From the NCBI GenBank assembly GCA_036426205.1, contig WSYH01002438.1:1-64000 (forward strand): a stretch of 64,000 nucleotides of DNA. The letters are read 5' to 3'. The translations under genes and the position numbers were made by a program. Positions 55,856 through 64,000 of this stretch are shown piece by piece; position 1 is the first letter of the stretch, and each line of letters starts with the position of its first letter. Source of the stretch: Ascaphus truei. Its lineage: Eukaryota; Chordata; Amphibia; Anura; Ascaphidae. The notes beneath the pieces are model-generated. The model had not been told where the DNA came from and searched no databases. It saw only the letters and a program-made list of their open reading frames with translations.

Positions 55856-56186
55856 GTCAGGGTGGCCGCGTCTGTGCGCGCCTCCCCCTCGTGCTCCTGC
55901 AGCTCAGCGATCTGTGCCTTGGCTGTAGGAAGTTGGGTCGCGGCGTTTGGGGGCGTGGAGAACGTGTCGCGGAGCTGGTTCGCTGAACCAGCTCACGTGA
56001 CGCGACTGTAGCCCGAATATCATTTTTGGTTGTAGCGGCAAAATGTCGCAGCGTCAACGCTGCACTTTGCCGCCGGTGGAGTTTTCAGTTTGAACACTCC
56101 CACCGAACAACCCAAAATTGCGACGGCCGTGCACGCGCACGCAAGCGCACACAAGTCGCGTAGCAGCCACCCTGAACTCGGCCTTA
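55856..56186. mobile_element. Harbinger-like CpG-rich MITE, copy 5
   Basis: CAGGGTGGCCGCGTCTGTGC near the left is mirrored by CGCACACAAGTCGCGTAGCA GCCACCCTG near the right, and the end is CTCGGCC|TTA. The interior has GTCGCGGAGCTGGTTCGCTG, AACCAGCTCACGTGACGCG. Same internal module as copies 1-4. Confidence 0.65.
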
Positions 56187-56916
56187 GTACTTTACTTACT
56201 GTTTCAATCTGAACAGATTAAAGTGTGTGTGTTGTAGTTGTACAAGTTACTGGTATAAGTATCGTGAGGATAGTGAGAATCCCCAAAGCTGGCAATTCCA
56301 CACACAAGTTTGCAGCACTATTACCAATCTGTCAATAAATAAAATAAATACATGAAGACTTCTTCATACACTATTGGCGTTCTCCTTTTCACCGTTTGAT
56401 TTTTTTTCTTGATGTACAGTGCACTGGCGTCCAGCCCTGTTAAATAAAGATGACGTTTTTCGATTCCATTTATTCCACAAGAGCTGCAAAATAAACGTGC
56501 GACAAGTGCATTTAGTTTAAGCCGGAGTAGTAAAGCCCCCCCAGTACTATCACCCTTTGATGTATGGAAAGATCATTAGCATTTCACCACTTTCCTGGCT
56601 GGCTTCCCTCACGGAGGTGTACTTGACCCCAACGTGTCTAGAATTCCTGTAAAGTAAACTGGTTAATATAACATTTAATCTTCATAAAGATAAGAAGCCC
56701 AGAGTTGGGAGGTCCTGCCTAGGAAAGGGATCCCAGTGTTCCACTGCAGGAATTCTGGGGAAGATAAGAGGCTTTCTGTGGCTTACTGTACATCATCTCA
56801 GCAATAAGACCGTGACAGGGCTAAAAAATCTCTAGGGTGTTTCCTAGAGTGGTGCCCGATTCTTTTATTAGTAGAGATAACTTTTAAAGGACCATTAAAA
56901 GATATTGATATGTGTA
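56187..56916. other. No gene recognised
   Basis: Unassigned DNA. Confidence 0.4.
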
Positions 56917-57073
56917 GTTCTTACCTTTGGGTCTCATCAGTGTGAAGGAGGTTACTGGCCTTGCATTGTGAAGATGGTTGTGGCTACAAACCAGATACAC
57001 AAAGTAAGTTTAGGAAAGGCCAGTAACCGCCCCCCACACCGATGAGACTCAAAAGGTTGAAACAGATGTCTGT
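56917..57073. repeat. Inverted pair of hammerhead-like cores
   Basis: TCTCATCAGTGTGAAGGAGG TTACTGGCCTT at 56933-56963 is mirrored by AAGGCCAGTAACC...CACACCGATGAGA at 57015-57047. On the minus strand the left copy reads CTGATGA, GACCCAAAGGT, AAGAAC. On the plus strand the right copy reads CCGATGA, GACTCAAAAGGTT, GAAAC, AGATGTCTG. The implied consensus is CTGATGA-GACC-loop-GGTT-GAAAC, a hammerhead core with a four-pair helix II. Each copy has lost a core base, so neither is expected to cleave. Confidence 0.45.
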
Positions 57074-57369
57074 GTGTGTCATGGCCTCCGATAGGAGGGG
57101 AGGGGGTGGGGGGGGGGAGAGCACGGTGGCTCCGGACCGCCGATGGTGGATGTTCGGCCTGAACAAAAAAAGTGAGGCCTAACTTCCTCATCGGGCCACA
57201 GGGACCTCCATGTTCCGCGGGGCCCCAGCTTTCCATTGCTGCGGGGGACCAATAGCCAAACTCACACAGGTATCCGGCTGGCCCGATGCTGGTGGGTGGG
57301 CCCAATTTTCGCATCTGTCCACGGGGCCCCAGCTCTACTCTGCCATGGGACATTACATGACAGAAGCCC
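57074..57369. other. GC-rich unassigned DNA
   Basis: G-run (57104-57117) and GGGGCCCC strings near 57215 and 57320. No gene recognised. Confidence 0.4.
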
Positions 57370-57810
57370 TCACCCGAAAGTAAAAAATAGAGATGGGGAA
57401 GAGTGAGAGGGGAGGATACATGCAGGGGCAGAGTGATAGAGAAAGAGCGTGAAAGAGTGAGGGAATGAGATGAGAGGGGAATACATATCGTGGGGAGTGA
57501 GTGTGGGGGGGGAAATATATGGGGGGAGATTGTGAGTGGGGGATAGTAAGTTGGGAGGGAGAAATACATGGGGGGAGAGAGGGCACGTAAGAGAGAGAGG
57601 GCGTGATAGAGGGAGGGCGGTAGAGAGATGGGGAATCGAGTGAAAGAGAAAGATGGGGAGAGAGCGAGAGAGATATTGGGGAGTGAGAGAGATAGGGAGA
57701 AATACGAGGGGGAGAGAGAGCAACAGAGATGAGGAGGGAAGTAGGGAGAGAGAGATGGGGGATGAAGTGAGAGAGAGATGGGGAGAGAGTGAGAGAGATG
57801 GGACGTTCGC
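57370..57810 (+). repeat. GA-rich satellite, second block
   Basis: Purine-rich units GAGAGAGATGGGGAGAGAGT, GGGGGAGAGAG. A 530-codon minus frame (58544-56952) runs through it and the CpG-rich block because stop codons are rare in such DNA. Its product is Ser/Pro/His/Leu repeats and is rejected. Confidence 0.85.
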
Positions 57811-58029
57811 GATAGAGGATTGGGTGAGAGCTCGCTCCGAGAACTCGGGAGGAGTAGCCGAGACAGAGCTTGCGTTATGTGGCCGTCAGTTGAGAGATGT
57901 GGGCGGAGCTGAGAGAGTGATGGGGGAAATACTAGGGGGTCGAGAGCGAGACTGTAGTGGGGAGAGAGAGAGGGGTTCATGATGGCAGGAGTGAGAAAAC
58001 ATGGGGGGTACATACAAGGCGAGTGAGAG

Positions 58030-58800
58030 CGGGGGGTGCGGAGTGAATGAGTGAGAGAAATCAACGAGGGGGGTAATAAAAGTAGGGGAGAGAGCGCGGG
58101 GGTGCCTTCGTGCCCGGAGTGCGTGCGCCCCCCCGGGGGGGTACTCCCTCGATGGGCGCGCGCGCGGTTTTGCTTCGTCGGCTTGCGTGCGCGCCCCCCG
58201 GAGGGGTCCCTCCCGGCGTGGGCGCGCGCTGGCGCGCCCATGGGGGCGCGTGCTCGCTGTGCCGGCCCCGCTGGGGGTGTCGCTGGGGCCGCGGCCCCGC
58301 TCGGGCGGGGGAGCGATGGCTGGAGAGCTTGAGCGCGCTGGGAGGGCGCGCGAGAGATCTTGGGGAGAGTGAGAGAGCGCGAGCAGATATAGGGAGTGCG
58401 CCGACGTCGTGTGTGGACGGCCGTTGAAGATATATGGGGGAGACCCTCCATAGGGGGTCGGCGGCGATCTCTGCGTGAGTCGAGCCGCGCGGGCGTTGGC
58501 CTGCGTGCCGGCTGCAGTGCGATAAAACGCGGGGTCGTCCCCACGGCGTGGGCGCGGCGCTGGCGCGGCCGGGGGGCGCTGGGGCGCGGCCCCGCTCAGC
58601 CGGGGGCGCACCTTGGGGCGCGCCACTCTGGGCCCGGCCGCGCTGGGCGCGCGCGATTGTGCTCGGGGCGGTGGTGATGAGATCGTCCCGGGACGCGTCA
58701 GCGATCGGGGCAAGTCGAGACCGAGTGGATGGCGCGATGCGCGTTGCGCCCTCCATTGGGCTAGTCCGCGCTGGCAATAGGAGAGCTGGGCGACCGGCCG
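58030..58800. other. Very CpG-rich block inside GA satellite
   Basis: Dense CpG with strings such as GGGCGCGCGCGCGG, CCGCGGCCCCGCTCGGGCGG and GCGCGCTGGCGCGCCCATGG. Internal homology: CCGGCCCCGCTGGG near 58260, GGCCCCGCTCGGG near 58291 and GGCCCCGCTCAGC near 58585. It could be a CpG island, but GA satellite flanks it and no exon, splice site or TATA is apparent. It may be a satellite variant. Confidence 0.5.
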
Positions 58801-59230
58801 AGATCGGGGAGAAGAGATGGGAAAGGAAGAGATGGGGAGAGGCATATAGGGTGTGAGATTAGAGCTGGGAGATGGATATCATCCAGGGAGTGAGAGCTAA
58901 GGGGAATAGGGAGAACTCGTGGATGGAGTAGTATTGGGGATAGCACTAAAGGGGGAGAGGCCAGATGGGAAGAGGGAGAGATGGAAAAAGGGAGAGATGG
59001 AGAGGAAAGATAGGGAGAGGAGGTATGTGGGCGGGAGAGATGGGATGAGCGAGATGGTCTACGTAAGCAGATTGCGGAGGGAATTGGGGGAAGAATTGGG
59101 GAGGGAGAGATGGGGGGAGGGTAATGGGAAGAAGATCTGGGTCGGGGGGGGATGGAGGCGGAAGAACATGAGATAGGCTACATGGGGGAGAGTAAGAGAT
59201 AGGGGAGAGGAGCGATGGGGGATAGCAAGG
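58801..59230 (+). repeat. GA-rich satellite, third block
   Basis: Purine repeats (AGAGATGGGGAGAGGCATAT, GGGAGAGATGGAAAAAGGGA, GGGGAGGGAGAGATGGGGGG) continue after the CpG-rich block. Confidence 0.8.
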
Positions 59231-59399
59231 GGGGATACGATGGAGAAGTGTGACAGGGTGGTCCTCGGATATACAAACGTTCCTACCTGGTGAAACCTCG
59301 ATTCCTTCATGTTTACAAAAATCAATATCTATAAGTTATTTCTATTAAAAAAGTTATGGTGAGTAAAAGAACGCAAAACCCTCCACCTTACATGTTAAA
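59231..59399. other. Degraded Tigger-like end possible
   Basis: GACAGGGTGGTCCTCGGATA TACAAACG near 59252-59279 resembles the left end of the element at 38632. No second end found. Confidence 0.35.
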
Positions 59400-59575
59400 T
59401 ACCAATATCACTTTGAACACTTCGCATGTCTCCAGACAGGTTTTTTTCTGGCAACCCTACTTTCCCATTCATCTCTTACAACACGTGCTTCGACTGCAGC
59501 CAGGGAATTCGGGTAAGGAGATGCAAATGGGCGCATGCACTCTTAACTTAGTCCTCCCCATTTAGTATACTCCGG
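59400..59575 (-). repeat. Interspersed repeat family R, copy 4 (minus)
   Basis: Plus orientation shows CTTCGACTGCAGCCAGGGAA TTCGGG, AGATGCAAATGGGCGC and ATGCACTCTTAACTTAGTCC, equivalent to the reverse complement of copies 2 and 3. Many small indels. Confidence 0.5.
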
Positions 59576-59929
59576 ACATCCATGATGTGCTTAAGTCACC
59601 TAACTTGTAGCGCCTTTAGCGCACTCATTCCCCTTATTTAACATGTAATAACATGCCAAAGGAGGACAGACAGGGGGTTATTTATTTTCCTCTTCCCTCC
59701 GGCTGCAAATAATCACAACAGTTTATTAGAGGCAAAAATGCATGGGTTATGGGCTCTTTAGTAGCTTCCAGCTTTCGATTGGGGTAAAACCCAGATTGTA
59801 CACTACTTTATCATACATTTGTTCCCATTGATGGGTATTTTCTTACGGATAAAGTCAGTGCAGTACCACTATTTTGCACCACCTGTACAAATGGGGGGTA
59901 GAGGTTACTGAATTCCAAACACTATACAT
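59576..59929. other. No gene recognised
   Basis: Unassigned DNA. Confidence 0.4.
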
Positions 59930-60155
59930 ACAACTAAGGACAACCGGTCCACACAGATTCATAAGATACTAAGGGCCCTGTCCCAGAACATCTTACAATC
60001 TAGAGGGAATAAGGATCAAAAGTTAAAGTGGTGCCGCTCATTGTGGGATCGGAGTCTCCATCAGGCAGGGCTGAGTATGGGTCCAGCTGGTCCTATTAGA
60101 TTTGGGAGGGTGCATATTATGGGGGTGTTAGAACGCGGGGAAATTGGTGCACTTA
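59930..60155 (+). repeat. Interspersed repeat family X, copy at 59.9 kb
   Basis: CATCTTACAATCTAGAGGGA, GTGCCGCTCATTGTGGGATC, GGTCCTATTAGATTTGGGAG match the other X copies with several indels. Confidence 0.6.
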
Positions 60156-61305
60156 AATTGCTAACAGCACGTGCGGCTACAACATTACCCTGTGCTAAGG
60201 ATTAAAACCAACGAGCGTTTGGTATATATTAGCTTGGCTGATTCCAGTACGGTCCGTTATTGATTTGGTAACTGCAGTTCAGCCACTGAGCTACCGACTA
60301 CAGCATATCTGCACCTTCGTACCAGGACCAACAGACCATGCGCAATATTGAGTCCTCGCCCTTTGGTCACAACAGCCCTCTCACTGAGCTCAATATATCT
60401 CACATTGTGTTCCGACGCGCATGAAACCTTGTTTTTGTTTCATCAGCTTTTAATACTATACAGATGAACGGCGGTTGCAAAGCGAATGCGATAAACTTGT
60501 CCCACAACATGCGCAAATAAAAGAGTTACCTTAAGAGCGTCTTCAAATCATCTAATCATCATTATTATCAGACATGTGACAGTGGCAGAGATTTAGATCA
60601 TGAGCCCAGATTGGTGCCCCCTAAAGTAATATTCTCTGGTCTAGGGCAATCTTAGGATTTCAGTAATGTGCCACTTAGGAGATTGTGCTCTTTAAGATCA
60701 TAAAATCCTCAACTGCGATTTGAAAAAGGGGATTTAAAATTGGGCCTATTGTGGACCACAACCACCAGCGCCTCGTGAAATCAAAAGTAACCAAGTTCCA
60801 CATGAAACAGAGCGATCACATTATAATCCGTTAACATCTCTCCAAAGGGAAGCTTATTTTTTTCCTACTCATCCCAGCGTTAAACAGTGACCTACTTTTG
60901 ACCGAAACACTTGAAATAGTTGATACATTATACATGGATGCCCTACTTCAATAATTGGCTGCGCGGCTGCACCGACCCTCCTCCCCCCTGTGGTCATGCT
61001 CCCATCGCTCAACAATACTTAACCCCCAATACCCACCCTCCCCTCAACTACTTCAAACTCCCAGCACCATCCCCCCAACCCTCTGTGCTTGGCCAGATAA
61101 AGCTTTCGGAAAGCCTGCTTCTTGCACTGACTTTTTGACACAACATTTTTTACAAATATAGATTTATCCTAACACATCTGTTCCTGTATTTTGTTCCTTA
61201 TAATCTGTTGGTTTTTGTGCTGAGGGGACATGACAGCTCCCGGAGGAACTGACTCTGATAACAAGACCTTTACTCTCCCTTAGCCTCTTTGCACCGAACA
61301 TATTG
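60156..61305. other. No gene recognised
   Basis: Unassigned; C-rich patch at 60975-61085 includes GGCTGCACCGACCCTCC, echoing 1915. Frames 60920-61161 are Pro-rich low-complexity. Confidence 0.4.
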
Positions 61306-61930
61306 TATGTTTATTATGATGACTTTATGTATAACGCCATTAATGTACTCACGCTTTACAAAACCACGCATTACTACACGTGACCAATCATGTAATAACA
61401 TAAAGAATAACATAGCATGGAATAGTGCTTCTAAATACAGTAACATTTGGAATAGGATCCCCTGCTCCGACGAGCTTACAATCATTTGGTAGGTAGGAAA
61501 GAACGTACATATACAGTGAGGGCATCTCGGGTAAGTTCATCTGCACGTTGCCAAGCTTTTATCTTTCAGGTGTATAGTAATCAGCATGCAGCTACTCATA
61601 CGCCTCTATTAGCAAGTGTGTCCTTTAATTGGTGTCTTCAAGGAGGATGAAGGGTGCTATCGTGTACTGAGGGGAAGGGCATTCCATAAGTGGTGGCGTC
61701 GGTGAGAAAGGTTTAAGGCGGATAGGGGCGTTAGATACAAAGGGGGGAGAGAAACATCCTGAGCAGAACGCAGACGGTCGGATGGTGCATAGGAGAAATT
61801 AAGGGCGAGATGTAAGTAGGCAGAGATTAACGCTAAAGTGAGGAGAATAAGGAGTTGGAATGCGGGATTTTGATAGGAGCCAGGAGAGGATTTTCAGGAG
61901 GGGAGACGCGGAGACAGTTCTCGGAACACT
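61306..61930 (-). mobile_element. SINE-like repeat F with extension, degraded copy
   Basis: TATAACGCCATTAATGTACT, ACGCTTTACAAAACC, GACGAGCTTACAATCATTTG follow the order of the 41706 copy. They are followed by the same extension (GGTGTATAGTAATCAGCATG, GGGGAAGGGCATTCC) and GAGGATTTTCAGGAGGGGAG. Small deletions are more frequent than in the 41.7 kb copy. Confidence 0.6.
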
Positions 61931-62537
61931 ACGGAACACTGACTGTATGCGCAAATTCCACTGCTGCGTACCCCCCCCCGCGCGCTATAACTTCGCACAC
62001 TGTCACTGTCCTGTCCCGTGCTTTGCTCCATTCTTCTCAATGCTATAATGACCTAAGTTGTACGCTCTATTGCTATTTTTATATTTTGCATGATTTTCCG
62101 AAACAGTTCTCTCTCTTGCTAGGACTTATACTGGAGGAGAATAAGGTTTTCTGAAGACAAAAAAGAAGTCTGAGCAGTATGGTGTAGTTAATTGTCACTT
62201 TAGAACCCTCATTTGCACATAGTTGTATTTGCACAGTTCAGCACATATATTGCACTTTAATAGCACTTTAATAGCGCACATATTTTGGCACAATTAACAC
62301 GCTCCCCTCATCCCGTTCTGTAATATCCGGTTTTCCCGGTTTTCCACCGGTCTTCCGGTTTACCCGGAGACTCCGGGTTTCGGTGCACTTACCTAACTAC
62401 CTCCGTGCTACAGGTTGCCATTATCAATCTCCGGTGTCGGGGGGTGCGGCGCGTCTCCTTATTTTCCTGCGATTCCCCCTCCACTGCATGAACCGGGCCA
62501 GTTGTCGCACCGAAGCAAACGTGACGTCATGACCTAT
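61931..62537. other. No gene; CCGG-rich patch
   Basis: 62325-62380 repeats CCGGTTTTCCCGGTTTTCC and related strings. CGTGACGTCATGACC at 62520 contains a CRE-type palindrome. Nothing else. Confidence 0.45.
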
Positions 62538-62573
62538 CGCGCCATTACCTTGCCATGGCAAGGTAATGGCGCG
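62538..62573. repeat. Perfect 36 bp palindrome
   Basis: Half-site CGCGCCATTACCTTGCCA followed by its exact reverse complement, centred on CCATGG, no loop. TGACGTCA lies on both sides (62522-62529 and 62588-62595), at 8 and 14 bases from the palindrome. Confidence 0.95.
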
Positions 62574-62879
62574 GCACACGACTTCCTGACGTCAGGGGGG
62601 GCGTAGAGCGCCTGTTTGGCCTGGCAATCGCTGTGTCAATAATGCGCCGCAGCCCATGCTCACTTGCAGGTGAGGGGGATTGTCAGCGGATTCCTGAGGC
62701 GCCGCCGCACCCAAGTAGTGATTTCTTAAAAAATGTATATTCTTGGGTTGGCATTTAGTAGAATGTGGCCACCCTGTGGGGCCTGATGGGGCGGCTCTAT
62801 CTCTCGTGCACTGAACGCTGGCAACTTGGATGCTGAGACTTCTTTCTCGCTTTGAGCCGATTACGACCATCGGGCCGCG
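62574..62879. other. No gene recognised
   Basis: GC-leaning unassigned DNA; a minus frame at 62592-62870 has no domain. Confidence 0.4.
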
Positions 62880-63200
62880 ATCTGCATGCTTCCAGTTATC
62901 TTTCCGTTCGGCTCAAGTTGCCGTAAAGCCAATGGCCTGCTTCCTCAGCTCGTTTTAAGCCTCAGACATACTGGCTATGACCCTCAGATTCCTCAGGGGT
63001 TCCGCCTCCCCTCTGTGCCTCATGTACTCTGCACCCTATAAAACCTTGTGTGGGGGACCCTCTTCTCGTGTGCCCGCTCAGGATCTGGAACTCGCTATAA
63101 CAGCCAGAGCGCGCATGTGATATCTACTTTTGGGCCACTGTTCTCGGTATCTGTTTATTCCTTTTCTTTCCTTCTGGCTTTTCCTGTCTAACAGAAGAAT
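62880..63200 (+). promoter_or_regulatory. LTR- or promoter-like segment with TATA box
   Basis: GTAAAGCCAATGGCCTGC gives a CCAAT box at about 62926. Then CTGCACCCTATAAAACCTTG gives a TATA box at about 63036-63044, followed within 30 bases by pyrimidine-rich CCTCTTCTCGTGTGC. CCAAT about 110 bases before TATA is a normal pol II or LTR arrangement. No coding sequence follows and no LTR ends were found. Confidence 0.35.
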
Positions 63201-63319
63201 TATATATCATGTTTGGTTCTTAACAAACTGGCTGTAGTACTTGAGGCAAAAGCAAGAAGCCTAGGCAAGTTGTGAAAATTCGGAGGCTGAGCTGTTAAGG
63301 AGGGGCCGAGGCCAACCTT

Positions 63320-63605
63320 TAAAAGTGAGGGAGAATTCTTAAGTGATACGGAGTTTTAATTTAAGCCAGAGAGGGATCTTTGCAGCGAGAGACACCACGA
63401 AACAGTTTTTTCTGTAGGAGAGAGTAAGTGATTCTGGCAGCAGCAGTAGGATAGAGTGTAGGATACTTAGAGCATTAAGCCGGACCGCAGGAGTTACAAT
63501 AGTCGAGTGGCTAGAATGAGGGCCTGTTTTAGGGTTTAGAGCCAGTAGAGTGACACGAAGGCGAATCTTTTGTGATAAGTCTGTGTAACGTCCTTTAAGG
63601 CTCAT
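63320..63605. repeat. Repeat with GGCAGCAGCAG...GAGTTACAATAGTCGAG
   Basis: Strings AATTTAAGCCAGAGAGGGAT, GTGATTCTGGCAGCAGCAGT, GCAGGAGTTACAATAGTCGA and GAATGAGGGCCTG look like the distal part of a dispersed repeat whose proximal part may be the F extension at 61640-61930. The minus frame over it is not coding. Confidence 0.45.
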
Positions 63606-64000
63606 GTATTCATTTTCTTGTTGTTTTCTTTTTGCAACTAACTTTGGCTATCGGGGCATAACCAAGTCGACTTTGTCTGAGTTGGCATTGTTTGTTGTTG
63701 GTGGGGTGGGCAGGCATTCATGTTCGCTGGCAAAGTTCTGTCAGGTTACTCTGTGAATACAAAACTACTAAAAAAACTCTCTACCACGCTTGATCCATGA
63801 GACTAATTGGGTGTGATCAACAATTGTGTGATTACAATGGATACATGCAGCCAAGGGGGCATAAACAATGGATTGTCAAATCCAATACCATACAAATACA
63901 AAACAAACATGTCCCCCCGGAGCAAAGTGTGGTGAATGATAAGTACAGTCCCATATCGAAAGACATTCCCTGTTTTTGGAAAATCGTCCTGGGTAGTAGA
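63606..64000. other. No gene recognised
   Basis: Unassigned DNA to the window end. Confidence 0.4.

Noticed and set aside
56952..58544. 530-codon open frame on the minus strand, the longest in the window
   Set aside because: It crosses GA satellite and the CpG-rich block, where stop codons are rare. The product is Ser/Pro/His/Leu low-complexity, overlapping frames are open in other phases, and no domain is seen.
57886..58845. 319- and 238-codon Arg/Ala/Pro-rich frames, minus strand
   Set aside because: Both lie over the same CpG-rich DNA in different phases, so GC bias explains them.

Overview
The window looks like intergenic or intronic DNA from a large, repeat-rich vertebrate genome, most likely an anuran amphibian. 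The reasons are many non-autonomous DNA-transposon footprints with different target-site rules (TA, TTA, TTAA, 8 bp), tRNA-derived SINEs with a CORE-like body, a recurring box reading AGATTGTAAGCTC, hammerhead-like motifs, and Penelope-like retroelements with a GIY-YIG endonuclease. I find no convincing complete host protein-coding gene, no rRNA, no free-standing tRNA, no CRISPR array and no bacterial features. The genus cannot be fixed from the sequence.

Layout. 1-15.8 kb: AT-rich DNA with a 280 bp foldback (1171-1448), hairpins (3364-3428, 3487-3693, 5071-5125), a CORE-SINE (6836-7080), several MITEs, a candidate basic exon on the minus strand (11982-12231) and a 477 bp hAT-like element (15052-15528). 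16.0-34.9 kb: four decayed copies of one Penelope-like element (PLE), arranged as two head-to-tail copies on the minus strand (A, B) mirrored by two on the plus strand (C, D). This is a palindrome of about 18 kb around a spacer of about 0.8 kb. The copies together show a charged N-terminal region, reverse transcriptase (RT), CX2C...H finger, GIY-YIG nuclease and a 3' region with hammerhead-like cores. All four are full of frameshifts.

34.9-38 kb: microsatellites, a 30-base C run, a 187 bp tandem duplication, a Tigger-like end and a GA-rich satellite. 38-56.2 kb: the densest MITE and SINE mosaic, including a 226 bp Tigger-like element, six CpG-rich Harbinger-like foldbacks, a TTAA-flanked element, and a 242 bp hAT element with a perfect 8 bp duplication that interrupts a short reading frame. 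It also holds tandem repeats with 21, 33, 54 and 56 bp units. 56.2-64 kb: a pair of opposed hammerhead-like cores, a GA-rich satellite flanking a very CpG-rich block (58.0-58.8 kb), degraded repeat copies and a perfect 36 bp palindrome (62538-62573).

Nothing here works as an operon. The unifying theme is mobile-element activity: autonomous PLE remnants, non-autonomous elements dependent on at least four classes of transposase, and small self-cleaving-ribozyme-like motifs. The strongest puzzle is the PLE palindrome. It may be a real inverted duplication or partly an uncorrected long-read artefact.
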